Of a DNA stretch of 64,000 nt, positions 25,153 through 33,069 are shown one piece after another. Within the stretch, counting starts at the first letter, position 1; every line of letters begins with the position of its first letter. The DNA is from Caulobacter sp. AP07 (GTDB lineage: Bacteria; Pseudomonadota; Alphaproteobacteria; Caulobacterales; Caulobacteraceae). The position numbers and the translations under genes are program-made. Location: positions 124,001-188,000 of the forward strand of contig NZ_AKKF01000122.1 in assembly GCF_000281955.1 (NCBI RefSeq), written 5' to 3'. The notes beneath the pieces were generated by a model. It was not told the DNA's origin. It worked only from the letters and a program-made list of their open reading frames with translations, and did not search any database.

Positions 25153-25704
25153 TTAGCCGATCTTGACCTTGGTGTCGGAAAGGAAGGCGTACTCCGGAAC
25201 CGCCAGGTTCTTCGGAGCCGGGCCCTGACGGATACGACCCGAGGTGTCGTAGACCGAGCCATGGCACGGGCAGAACCAGCCGCCGTACTCGCCGCCGCCG
25301 AAGGTCGGGACGCAACCCAGGTGGGTGCAGCTGCCGATCAGGACCAGCCAGTTGGCCTTGCCGGGCTTGACCCGTTCGGCGTCGGTCTGGGGATCCTTCA
25401 GCGCCGCGTGGTCGTCCTTGACCGCCGCGGCGATCTCGGCCGGCGTGCGGTTGCGGACGAACAGCGGCTTGCCGCGCCACTTCACCGTCACCTGCTGACC
25501 GGCCGCGACCTTGGACAGGTCGAACTCGATCGAGGCGAGGGCCAGCGTGTCGGCCGACGGGTTCATCTGGTCGATGAACGGCCAGGCGATCGAGGCCGCG
25601 CCGCCGGCGGCGACCGCGATCGTCGCGATGTAGATGAAATCCCGGCGGCTGGGGTCGGACCCCTGCGCCGGATCAGTTTTTGCGCCCACGGCGGTGTCGG
25701 CCAC
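25153..25704 (-). CDS. petA: Rieske iron-sulfur subunit of the bc1 complex
   Basis: The 183-residue protein starts at GTG (25704), with AAGGG about 11 bases upstream; the longer open frame has no ribosome site. [23 protein letters not shown] is a Tat-type membrane anchor. The cluster ligands are Cys126/His128 (CTHLGC) and Cys145/His148 (CPCHGS), with the disulfide Cys131-Cys147. It is the first gene of petABC; the promoter must lie in the 204-bp divergent gap shared with trmL. Confidence 0.96.
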   Translation of the reverse strand: MADTAVGAKTDPAQGSDPSRRDFIYIATIAVAAGGAASIAWPFIDQMNPSADTLALASIEFDLSKVAAGQQVTVKWRGKPLFVRNRTPAEIAAAVKDDHAALKDPQTDAERVKPGKANWLVLIGSCTHLGCVPTFGGGEYGGWFCPCHGSVYDTSGRIRQGPAPKNLAVPEYAFLSDTKVKIG

Positions 25705-25908
25705 CCAAGTCACCCTTCGATGCCGCCGCGCCGTCAAGGACGGCCCGGCCTGGAGAAACGCCTGTCGGCGCATACTGTCTGGACCCGCGAACGGGTCCTC
25801 GTCACAAGTAGCAAAAGCGGACCGTCCTATCGGACCTGCGGACGAAGTCCGCAAGCCCTTTCGATTCGCAGCAAATGCCCCTGCTGGCTCTATGGTGGTT
25901 CGCTTAGA

Positions 25909-26370
25909 ATGCGGCTCGCGCTTTTTCAACCCGGCATTCCTCAGAACGTGGGCGCCGCGATCCGATTGGGCGCCTGCCTGGGGGTGGGGCTCGACGTCAT
26001 CGAACCCTGCAGTTTCCCCTTGGACGACAAGAGCTTGAAGCGCGCGGCCCTCGACTACGGCCCGCTGACTCACATGACGCGGCACGCCTCGTGGGAAGCC
26101 TTCCTCGCCGCGCCGGAGCGCCGGCAAGGCCGTTTGCTGCTGTTCACGACCAAGGCGACGGCGCCCTTCCACAAGTTCACCTTTCAGGCAGGCGACACCC
26201 TGTTGTTCGGCAACGAGAGCCGCGGCGCGCCGCCGGAAGTCCACGACGCCGCCTTCGCGCGGCTGACGATTCCCTTGCGGCCGGAAGCGCGGTCGATGAA
26301 CCTGGCGACCACGGCGGCCATGGCCCTGGGCGAGGCGCTGCGGCAGACGGACGGGTTTCCGGGGGACTGA
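25909..26370 (+). CDS. trmL: tRNA (cytidine(34)-2'-O)-methyltransferase TrmL
   Basis: The 153-residue SPOUT enzyme begins MRLALFQPGIPQNVGAAIRL and has the knotted SAM site LLFGNESRGAP plus IPLRPEARSMNLATTAAMAL. It methylates the wobble ribose of tRNA-Leu. The start is at the ATG followed by the family N-terminus; the upstream open frame is antisense to petA. The order petA-trmL-hemF is familiar from related genomes. Confidence 0.95.
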   Translation: MRLALFQPGIPQNVGAAIRLGACLGVGLDVIEPCSFPLDDKSLKRAALDYGPLTHMTRHASWEAFLAAPERRQGRLLLFTTKATAPFHKFTFQAGDTLLFGNESRGAPPEVHDAAFARLTIPLRPEARSMNLATTAAMALGEALRQTDGFPGD

Positions 26371-26375
26371 CGGCC

Positions 26376-26441
26376 GGGGACATGCACTCACGGCAGAGAG
26401 TTTGGGGACCTTCCGAGACGACCGCGTGAGTGCGTGTCCCC
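26376..26441. repeat. GGGGACA-type palindromic repeat, copy 1
   Basis: The left arm GGGGACATGCACTCACGGC (26376-26394) pairs with the right arm ending GTGAGTGCGTGTCCCC at 26441, nearly perfectly. It lies directly after trmL. A second copy follows at 26504, and 26-bp perfect palindromes with the same ends lie at 34372 and 40045. Confidence 0.75.
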
Positions 26442-26503
26442 ATCCGCATCCAGGGCGTTTCAAGCCGTCCGTGTTCCGAACAGGTAACGCAGCGGATGAC
26501 GTT

Positions 26504-26569
26504 GGGGACACGCACTCACGGCAAACACCCTGCAACCCGGCCAAGGCCGTGGCGTGAGAGCATGTCCCC
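26504..26569. repeat. GGGGACA-type palindromic repeat, copy 2
   Basis: The left arm GGGGACACGCACTCACGGC (26504-26522) pairs with GCGTGAGAGCATGTCCCC (26552-26569). It has the same layout and the same 66-bp length as copy 1, is in direct orientation to it, and lies 60 bp upstream of the hemF ATG. Confidence 0.75.
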
Positions 26570-26629
26570 TCCCCCCTACGCGCTCTTCCCTATTTGCGCC
26601 TCGGCCGCCAAACGCCTAATCCGCCTGCC

Positions 26630-27502
26630 ATGACCGACGCACCCGACCTCGACCGCAAGAAAGCCGCCGCCCGCGCCTGGTTCGAAAGCCTGCGCGACCA
26701 GATCTGCGCGGAATTCGAGCGGCTGGAGGACGAAGCCCCGGCCGACCTCTATCCGGGCCAGCCCGGCCGCTTCGTCCGCAAGCCGTGGGACCGCGAGGCC
26801 GGCGGCGGCGGGGTGATGTCGATGATGCACGGGCGCCTGTTCGAGAAGGTCGGGGTCCATGTCTCGACGGTGTTCGGGACCTTCACCCCCGAAATGGCCA
26901 AGTCCATGCCGGGCGCGGGCGACGACCCCCGGTTCTTCGCCACCGGCGTCAGCCTGATCGCCCACATGCGCAGCCCGCGCGTGCCGGCCGTGCACATGAA
27001 CACCCGCTTCATCGCCACCACCCAGAGCTGGTTCGGCGGCGGCGGCGACCTGACCCCCCTGCTCGGCTACCAGCGCCAGCAGGACTTCCCCGACGCCATC
27101 GACTTCCACGCCGCCTACCAGCGGGCCTGCGACGCCCACAACCCGGCCTGGCACGCCAAGTACAAGGCCTGGTGCGACGAGTACTTCTTCCTGCCGCACC
27201 GCAACGAGCCGCGCGGGATCGGCGGCATCTTCTACGACCACCACGACAGCGGCAGCTGGGATCGCGACTTCGCCTTCACGCAAGACGTCGGCAAGGCGTT
27301 CCTGGAGATCTATCCGCAACTGGTCCGCCGACGGATGGGCGAGGCGTGGACGGCCGAGGAGCGCGAACAGCAACTGGTGCAGCGCGGCCGCTACGTGGAG
27401 TTCAACCTGCTCTACGACCGGGGCACGATGTTCGGGCTGAAGACCGGCGGCAACGTCGAGTCGATCCTCAGCTCGATGCCGCCCGAGGTGAAGTGGCCTT
27501 GA
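26630..27502 (+). CDS. hemF: Oxygen-dependent coproporphyrinogen III oxidase
   Basis: The 290-residue protein has the HemF signatures [44 protein letters not shown] and [20 protein letters not shown]. It decarboxylates coproporphyrinogen III to protoporphyrinogen IX in haem synthesis using O2. The start is at ATG 26630 ([12 protein letters not shown]), matching the usual length. A palindromic repeat begins 7 bp after the stop. Confidence 0.97.
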   Translation: MTDAPDLDRKKAAARAWFESLRDQICAEFERLEDEAPADLYPGQPGRFVRKPWDREAGGGGVMSMMHGRLFEKVGVHVSTVFGTFTPEMAKSMPGAGDDPRFFATGVSLIAHMRSPRVPAVHMNTRFIATTQSWFGGGGDLTPLLGYQRQQDFPDAIDFHAAYQRACDAHNPAWHAKYKAWCDEYFFLPHRNEPRGIGGIFYDHHDSGSWDRDFAFTQDVGKAFLEIYPQLVRRRMGEAWTAEEREQQLVQRGRYVEFNLLYDRGTMFGLKTGGNVESILSSMPPEVKWP

Positions 27503-27508
27503 TCTGAA

Positions 27509-27562
27509 CCCTTCTCCCCTTGCGGGAGAAGGTGGCGGCCGAAGGCCGACGGATGAGGGGTC
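27509..27562. repeat. CTTCTCCC-type palindromic repeat after hemF
   Basis: The left hairpin CCTTCTCCCCTTGCGGGAGAAGG is followed by a small hairpin GGCGGCCGAAGGCCG and then GATGAGGGGTC. This is the unit that recurs at 27971, 28082 (inverted), 44306 and 44408 (inverted), with variants at 43337, 43451 and inside midA. Confidence 0.85.
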
Positions 27563-27589
27563 GATCGCTCCATCCGCGCCCGTCTCGTA

Positions 27590-27964
27590 CTAAGATCGCC
27601 CACAGGCTTTCAGGATCTCGGCGAGAACAGCGTCGGGAAAATCCTGGATCGCCTTGTTCGCAAAGCGCATCACCCGGAAGCCCTGATCCCCTAGCCACGC
27701 GTCGCGAATGACATCACGCGAACTGCCCTCATGGTGCGGACCGTCCGCTTCGATGATCAAGCGGTGGCGCAGGCAGAGGAAGTCCGCGACATAGCGGCCG
27801 AGTGGGACTTGGCGGCGGAATTTCAGACCATCAAGCTTGCGATCGCGCAGCAGCGTCCAGAGCATCCGCTCGGTCGCGGACGGTTCGCGACGTTGAGCGC
27901 GAGCGAAGGCGAGTTGTCGGGCGCGATCCACCATAAATAGAACAATACAAGAACGCATCCGCAT
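27590..27964 (-). CDS. DUF559 (Vsr-like endonuclease fold) protein
   Basis: The 124-residue protein carries the DUF559 pattern: RREPSATERMLWTLLRDRKLDGLKFRRQVPLG, RYVADFLCLRHRLIIEADGPHH, and a final WLGDQGFRVMRF. The Asp, Glu and Gln/His positions expected for a PD-(D/E)xK or Vsr-like nuclease fold are present (VADFLC, IIEADG). GC content is visibly lower than in its neighbours. It is flanked on both sides by CTTCTCCC-type repeats. The GGGGAGAGGG before the ATG at 27964 is the end of a repeat and can act as its ribosome-binding site; ATG 27934 is an alternative. Confidence 0.85.
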   Translation of the reverse strand: MRMRSCIVLFMVDRARQLAFARAQRREPSATERMLWTLLRDRKLDGLKFRRQVPLGRYVADFLCLRHRLIIEADGPHHEGSSRDVIRDAWLGDQGFRVMRFANKAIQDFPDAVLAEILKACGRS

Positions 27965-27970
27965 GGCAAT

Positions 27971-28132
27971 CCCTCTCCCCTTGCGGGAGAGGGTGGCCCG
28001 CGAAGCGGGTCGGGTGAGGGGTTGATGAACGCAAAAGCCGCGCTCGGCCTATCGGCTGGGCGCGGCTTTCGATGTTTGAGAGACCCCTCATCCGGCCCTT
28101 CGGGCCACCTTCTCCCGCAAGGGGAGAAGGAT
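27971..28132. repeat. Composite inverted pair of CTTCTCCC-type repeats enclosing a terminator
   Basis: Copy 27971-28022 (CCCTCTCCCCTTGCGGGAGAGGG ... GGTGAGGGG) and copy 28082-28132 (ACCCCTCATCC ... CCGCAAGGGGAGAAGG) face each other. Between them is a perfect hairpin AAAGCCGCGC / GCGCGGCTTT (28034-28043, 28060-28069), a likely bidirectional terminator. The composite separates the DUF559 gene from the diheme cytochrome gene. Confidence 0.85.
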
Positions 28133-28137
28133 TCGGA

Positions 28138-28785
28138 CTACGCCTTCGGGCACTTCGCTCCCGTATCGATCCACGCCTGCACCAGCTCCCCGAACGCCGC
28201 CTGGGTCCCTGGCGCCGGCTGGCGGCCCGCGCCCGGATTCCAGGCCCAGCCGACCAGGTGATCGCTCGCCAGGTGCTCGTGCAGTTGCGCCAAGCCCCGG
28301 CCGCCGTTCCTCGCCGGGTCCTTGATCTGGGCGCAGATCGCGCCGAGCGACTTGCCCTGCCAGGCCATCTCGGCCGGGGCCAGGGCCCATTTCGCGTCGC
28401 CGGGGATCGACTGGATGTCCTGGCCCCAGGTGGCGACGTTGGCCGGGCCGTGGCACGCGGCGCACGGCAGGCCGGCCGGGCCGTGGCCGCCCTGGCCGGC
28501 CACCATCGGCGGATTGTGCGGATGGCGGTCGTCGCCCTGGGTGGGGGCGCGCTGGACCGGGTGGCAGTTCAGGCAGCGCGGGCTCTGGATCACCTTGCCG
28601 GCCTCGGTGAACAGGGCCACCGAGCGGGCGGTCGGGTCCTTGATCGACACGAAGCTGGCGGCGGTCTTCAGAGTCTGGGCGGGCGGTGGCGGGGTGGCGG
28701 CCGGCGCGGCGGCCCAGACGGCGGAGATCAGGGCCCCGCCCGTCAGGGCGCAGCCGGCGACGAGCAGAAGCGTGACGGCGCGCAT
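28138..28785 (-). CDS. Exported diheme c-type cytochrome
   Basis: The 215-residue product has a signal peptide (LLLVAGCALTGGALISAVWAA) and two haem c motifs, CLNCH and CAACH, about 40 residues apart. GRGLAQLHEHLASDHLVGWAW with GAGRQPAPGTQ resembles the subunit annotated in related genomes as an isoquinoline 1-oxidoreductase-type cytochrome. No molybdenum hydroxylase subunit is adjacent, so its redox partner is unknown. It is periplasmic. Confidence 0.82.
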   Translation of the reverse strand: MRAVTLLLVAGCALTGGALISAVWAAAPAATPPPPAQTLKTAASFVSIKDPTARSVALFTEAGKVIQSPRCLNCHPVQRAPTQGDDRHPHNPPMVAGQGGHGPAGLPCAACHGPANVATWGQDIQSIPGDAKWALAPAEMAWQGKSLGAICAQIKDPARNGGRGLAQLHEHLASDHLVGWAWNPGAGRQPAPGTQAAFGELVQAWIDTGAKCPKA

Positions 28786-28826
28786 GTGAACCTCCCGGGT
28801 TTCAGCGGGAACGGCCGCCTCGCGGC

Positions 28827-29540
28827 TTAGGTTGCCTCCACCGGGCCATTTTGGGCCAGAAAAGATTCGATCCAGCCGGCCACCCGCGCGCGGTCGTTCT
28901 GGCCCCGCAGGGTGGAGATCGCCGCGTCGGCCTGGGCGTCGGTATAGCGGTCGCCGCGCCGGGCCTCGATCAGGGCCGCGGCGTAGGCCGGGTCGAACTC
29001 GGGGTGGAACTGCATCGAGATCGCCGCCTGGTCGTCATAGACCAGGACGCCGGCCGGGGTGAAGGCGCTGCCGGCCACGGCGCGGGCGCCCGGCGGAAGC
29101 TCGACCACCTGGTCCTGGTGCGAGGCCGGCACGGCGACCTTCGCGCCGGGGTCCATCCACGGCTGGGGTTCGACCACGTCATAGGCGTGCAGGCCGACGC
29201 CCCAGCCCTTGTCGGACTTCACCACCTTGCCGCCGAACGCCTCGGCCATCACCTGGTGGCCGAAACAGACGCCGACCAGCGGGGCCTGGCCCCGGGCGGC
29301 GCGCAGGAAATCCTTCAGCGGCGCGATCCACGGCAGGTCGTCATAGACCCCGGCCGCCGAGCCGGTGACGATATAGGCGTCGCACTCGGCCGGATCGTCC
29401 GGCAGCACGCCGGCCTGGACGTCGTAGGCGACGTAGTCGTGCCCGGGGCCCAGCAGGTCCTGGAACATGCCGCCATAGCGCCCGAAGGCCGGTTGCAGGG
29501 CTTCCGGCGGTTCGCCGGTCTCGAGCAGGCCGATCTTCAT
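28827..29540 (-). CDS. Class I glutamine amidotransferase (GMP-synthase-like)
   Basis: The 237-residue protein starts MKIGLLETGEPPEALQP (ATG at 29540 with AGGAG upstream). The catalytic nucleophile is in GVCFGHQVMAEAFGG and the His-Glu pair in SMQFHPEFD. It is a stand-alone amidotransferase domain of the type often annotated type 1 glutamine amidotransferase. The acceptor substrate is unknown, possibly gamma-glutamyl compounds. Confidence 0.88.
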   Translation of the reverse strand: MKIGLLETGEPPEALQPAFGRYGGMFQDLLGPGHDYVAYDVQAGVLPDDPAECDAYIVTGSAAGVYDDLPWIAPLKDFLRAARGQAPLVGVCFGHQVMAEAFGGKVVKSDKGWGVGLHAYDVVEPQPWMDPGAKVAVPASHQDQVVELPPGARAVAGSAFTPAGVLVYDDQAAISMQFHPEFDPAYAAALIEARRGDRYTDAQADAAISTLRGQNDRARVAGWIESFLAQNGPVEAT

Positions 29541-29623
29541 GGACGGGTCTCCTGGCGCATCAGGTGCTGACCGGCATTTGTGGGCAGGCGCGGCCGAGTT
29601 CAAGGCGAAGGCGCCCCCCAGAA

Positions 29624-29646
29624 CCCCTCTCTCAAAGAGAGAGGGA
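29624..29646. repeat. Half-unit CCCTCTCTC hairpin
   Basis: CCCTCTCTC / GAGAGAGGG with an AAA loop (29625-29633, 29637-29645), like one hairpin of the CTTCTCCC-type repeats. It lies 14 bp past the cca stop and may help terminate cca transcription, though no T-run follows. Confidence 0.6.
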
Positions 29647-29660
29647 TCAAGAAGCCGCCC

Positions 29661-30914
29661 CTAAAACACCATCCCCTGGGCCACGGCCTTCAGCCGCTCG
29701 ATGGCCGAGAACTTGTCCTCGATGAAGTCCTGGTCGATCCACCAGATCTCGACCTCGCGCATCACCTCGCCGACCATCGGGCCCTTGGGCACGCCGGATT
29801 TCAGGATGTCCTCGCCGGTCAGCGGGAAGGCCGGCGGGGTCCAGCTTTCGCCCAGGGCCAGCAGGCCGCGCCACTGCGGGGTGGTGGCCGTGCGTTCGGC
29901 CCCGGCCCAGGCCAGCTTGACCCGGTCGCTGAAGGTCTTGATCCCCAGGGCGTAGACCGCCCGGCGAGCTTCGCGCGGGCTCATCCAGCTGACGATGCGC
30001 GGCGACTTGCCCACCGCCTCGACCAGCCGCTCCTTGAGGGCGTTGGACAGCCGCAGCCGCTCGGCCATCTGGGCGGCGATCTTCGGATCGTCGGGGATCA
30101 GGGCGGCCAGGCGCAGTTCGGGATCGTTCTCGAACAGCTGCTCGGTCTCGATGGTCATCAGGCCCTCGAAGCGGGCCAGCGACTTCACGAACGGCAGGAT
30201 CGACGACAGCACGCTGGTGGCCGCCATCAGCCGCAGGGCGGCGCGCGGATCGTCGGCGGCCAGCAGCTTGAGCAGCTCTTTCTGGGTGCGCTCGGCGGCC
30301 CGGCCCTCGACCATGCCCTTCAGCGCCTTGCAGGCGGCCAGCGCCTTCTGGTCGGCCTCGCCCTTGCCGTACCAGGCCTGGAAGCGGAAGAACCGCAGGA
30401 TGCGCAGATAGTCCTCGCGGATGCGGGTCATCGGGTCGCCGACGAACACCACCCGCCCCTCGCGCGCGTCGTTCACCCCCTCGCCGGTCGGGTCGTAGAG
30501 CCGGCCCTGCGGGTCGACATAGAGGGCGTTGAAGCGGAAATCGCGGCGCTCGGCGTCCTGGTCCCAGTCCTGGGTGAACGACACCACCGCCCGGCGGCCG
30601 TCGGTCGAGACGTCGCGGCGCAGGGTGGTGACCTCGTAGGGCCGGCCCTTGGCGATCGCCGTCACCGTGCCGTGGTCGACGCCGGTGGGAATGGCCCTCA
30701 GCCCGGCCTCGTGCAGGGCCTCGATCACCTGGTCGGGGGTCAGGGTGGTGGCGATGTCGATGTCGTCGATGGGCTTGCCCATAACGGTGTTGCGCACGCA
30801 GCCGCCGACGAACCGCGCGCAGCCGGGGAAGCCCCGCGCCTCGAGCGCCGCGATCACGGCCTGGGTCTCCGGCAGCGCCATCCAGGGCGCCACGCCTATG
30901 GTCTCTGTGTTCAC
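29661..30914 (-). CDS. cca: CCA tRNA nucleotidyltransferase / poly(A) polymerase family protein
   Basis: The 417-residue protein has the class II nucleotidyltransferase head: FVGGCVRNTVMGKPIDDIDIATTLTPDQV with the DxD metal ligands, RRDFRFNALYVDPQGRLYDPTGEG, and RIREDYLRILRFFRFQA. Start GTG 30914 (VNTETIGVAPW) has GGGGGAG eight bases upstream. It adds or repairs the 3-prime CCA of tRNA. It is the third gene of the DUF1285-NUDIX-cca operon. Confidence 0.93.
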   Translation of the reverse strand: MNTETIGVAPWMALPETQAVIAALEARGFPGCARFVGGCVRNTVMGKPIDDIDIATTLTPDQVIEALHEAGLRAIPTGVDHGTVTAIAKGRPYEVTTLRRDVSTDGRRAVVSFTQDWDQDAERRDFRFNALYVDPQGRLYDPTGEGVNDAREGRVVFVGDPMTRIREDYLRILRFFRFQAWYGKGEADQKALAACKALKGMVEGRAAERTQKELLKLLAADDPRAALRLMAATSVLSSILPFVKSLARFEGLMTIETEQLFENDPELRLAALIPDDPKIAAQMAERLRLSNALKERLVEAVGKSPRIVSWMSPREARRAVYALGIKTFSDRVKLAWAGAERTATTPQWRGLLALGESWTPPAFPLTGEDILKSGVPKGPMVGEVMREVEIWWIDQDFIEDKFSAIERLKAVAQGMVF

Positions 30915-31011
30915 GCTACTCCCCCGTACACGCCACGCCCCCCGTCTGCGCGGGGGCACGCATTTCAAACGAATATCTCGAACCAGCAAGCCCAAGGCCG
31001 GGGTTCGATGC

Positions 31012-31656
31012 TCAGGCGACGGCCTCTTCGCCATGCAGGCGCTCATAAAGCGCCCGCAACATGCCCGCTGTCGCGCCCCAAATGAAACGCTCGTTCCACG
31101 GCATGGCGTAGAAGAACCGCCGCTCGCCGTCCGGCAGGTCGCGATGCTGGCGCTGATGGTTGCCGGGGTCCATCAGGAACGAGAACGGCGTCTCGAACAC
31201 ATCGGCCACCTCGTCGGGGCTGGCCTCGAAGGTGGCGGCCGGGTCGATGAAGCCGACCACCGGGGTGACGTGGAAGCCGGTCACCGTGCGGTAGCCGTGC
31301 AGCAGGCCGGCCAGGGTGACGAACGACGGGTCCAGGTTCACCTCCTCCCGGGCCTCGCGCAGGGCGGTCTCCCACGGCGTCTCGCCCGGGTCGCAGCGGC
31401 CGCCGGGAAAGGCGATCTGGCCGGTGTGGCTGCGCAGGGTGTCGGCGCGGCGGGTCAGCAGCACCGTCATGCCCGCGTCGTGCTCGACCAGCCCGACCAG
31501 CACGGCGGCCGGGCGCAGGGCATGGGGATTGTCGGGCCGCATGTCGGGATTGAGGTCGTAGTCCGAGCGCGCGGCGTCGAGGCTGGGGTCGTAGGCGTCG
31601 ATCGGGTCCAGACGGCTGGAAATCCAGGCGCGGCGCTCTTCCCGGGTCAGGCTCAT
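31012..31656 (-). CDS. NUDIX hydrolase, CoA-pyrophosphatase type
   Basis: The 214-residue protein has the NUDIX box GGRCDPGETPWETALREAREEVNL and the adjacent LLTRRADTLRSHTGQIAFPGG typical of the NudL/CoAse group. The ATGA overlap with the DUF1285 stop couples the two. It probably hydrolyses CoA or related dinucleotides; the exact substrate is unproven. Confidence 0.93.
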   Translation of the reverse strand: MSLTREERRAWISSRLDPIDAYDPSLDAARSDYDLNPDMRPDNPHALRPAAVLVGLVEHDAGMTVLLTRRADTLRSHTGQIAFPGGRCDPGETPWETALREAREEVNLDPSFVTLAGLLHGYRTVTGFHVTPVVGFIDPAATFEASPDEVADVFETPFSFLMDPGNHQRQHRDLPDGERRFFYAMPWNERFIWGATAGMLRALYERLHGEEAVA

Positions 31657-32243
31657 CGGTGCGCCCCCGCCGGGGCGATCGGGAACCAGGCGCCGTTCGA
31701 GGCGACGCCCAGGCGCGGGCCCTCGGGGGTGTCCCGCTCGGCCGCCAACTCGACCAGTTCGTAGAACACCGGCCGGGCGATCAGGGCCTCCAGGCCGCGC
31801 CGCACGTGCAGATAGGGCCGCGGCTCGCCGCTCGCGGCGTCGGTCTCGACGCGGATGGCGTTGCCGGGCCCCGCCTCGACCACATCGCCGACATTGGTCT
31901 CGAAGCGCAAGATATCGCCCACCCCATCCTTGCCTGGGAGGACGTCCACGCGAGTGGCGATAAAGGGCGCGTCCTCGACCTGGATCTTCAGCTTCTCGAC
32001 CGGGGTGACCAGGTGGTAGCCGTCCGGATCCAGCCGCAGCACGGTCGAGAACAGCCGCACCAGCGCCTCGCGGCCGATCGGCGAGCCTTCGTGGAACCAC
32101 ACCCCGTCCTTGCGGATGCGGATGTCGATCTCGCCGCAATGCTCCGGATGCCACAGGTGCACCGGCGGCAGGCCGCGCGCGCCAGCCACCTTGGCGGCGG
32201 CGGTGACGCCCGCGAGGCCGGAGGGGGCGGGATCGTCGGTCAT
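31653..32243 (-). CDS. DUF1285 family protein
   Basis: The 196-residue protein shows the DUF1285 pattern: PPVHLWHPEHCGEIDIRIRKDGVWFHEGSPIGREALVRLF, then a region with LVTPVEKLKIQVEDAPF and RPYLHVRRGLEALIARPVFYELVE. No enzymatic role is known to me. The ATG at 32243 is preferred over the one six codons earlier. It is the first gene of the operon with NUDIX and cca, an order conserved in alphaproteobacteria as far as I recall. Confidence 0.88.
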   Translation of the reverse strand: MTDDPAPSGLAGVTAAAKVAGARGLPPVHLWHPEHCGEIDIRIRKDGVWFHEGSPIGREALVRLFSTVLRLDPDGYHLVTPVEKLKIQVEDAPFIATRVDVLPGKDGVGDILRFETNVGDVVEAGPGNAIRVETDAASGEPRPYLHVRRGLEALIARPVFYELVELAAERDTPEGPRLGVASNGAWFPIAPAGAHR

Positions 32244-32289
32244 GGGCTTCAGGTAGGGCAAGTGGGGCGCCGGCTCAAGCGATGGCTAA

Positions 32290-32808
32290 TCACCCGATCA
32301 GGATCGGCCCCACCAGGCCCGCGTCGCCGCCCTCGACCAGCGCCTTGACCAGCACCCGGCGCTGGTCGGCGGGACCGGGCATGGTCGCCCGGGCCGCCGG
32401 CGCGGCCGAGAAGCCGATCCGGCCGAAATAGGGCGCGTCGCCGACCAGCAGCACCGCGCGCCATCCCGCCTTGGCCGCCGCCGCGCAGGCCGCCTCGACC
32501 AGGGCCTGGCCCAGGCCGTGGCTGCGCTCGGTGGCGTCGACCGCCAGCGGACCCAGGAAGGCGACGGGCTGGCCGCCCACGCTGACCGGCCACAGGCGGA
32601 CGCTGCCGATCACCCGGCCTTCGTTGAGGGCGACGAACGAGCAGTCGTCCAGCTTGCGGTTGCCCTCGCGCAGGCGCTCCGACGACTTGGCGAAGCGGCC
32701 GGGACCGAAGGCGCGGTCGACCAGCACCTCGACAGCGCGGGCGTGCTCGAGCCGTTCGACGAGGATCAAGGGCGGAACGATGGAAGGGACGACGACGGAA
32801 GACGGCAT
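32290..32808 (-). CDS. GNAT-family N-acetyltransferase (YhbS-like)
   Basis: The 172-residue protein has the acetyl-CoA binding segment FLGPLAVDATERSHGLGQALVEAA (motif A, with RSHGLG in place of RGxGxG) and GWRAVLLVGDAPYFGRIGFSAAP, the YhbS-type C-terminal region. The ATG at 32808 is chosen; longer frames lack support. The substrate is unknown. The 261-bp gap to the MFS gene holds no convincing gene. Confidence 0.85.
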   Translation of the reverse strand: MPSSVVVPSIVPPLILVERLEHARAVEVLVDRAFGPGRFAKSSERLREGNRKLDDCSFVALNEGRVIGSVRLWPVSVGGQPVAFLGPLAVDATERSHGLGQALVEAACAAAAKAGWRAVLLVGDAPYFGRIGFSAAPAARATMPGPADQRRVLVKALVEGGDAGLVGPILIG

Positions 32809-33069
32809 GAACTTGGGATATCCGGACACGAAAGGGGACATAGCCCCGGTTCGTGACGCGGCCGAGACGGCCGCCGACACCAGGGCGGTTAGTCGCGGAC
32901 TCCGGTCCGCGCGGCGCAGGTTCGTCGCAGGCGTCGCATCGGCGGCGCATCCCTCGTTTCCAGAGGGGCGCGAAATAGGGCCTGGGGCGCGCTGCGTCAA
33001 TAAATTCAACGGCCGCATGAGAGAAACGCGATTGCGGCAGCGCTCCGTGGAGGACATGGTCCCGCCCCG

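Noticed and set aside
23879-25156. Plus-strand frame of 425 residues opposite petB
   Set aside because: His/Gln/Asp-rich antisense shadow; petB on the minus strand is certain.
29580-31085. Plus-strand frame of 501 residues opposite cca
   Set aside because: Antisense shadow with no domain signal.
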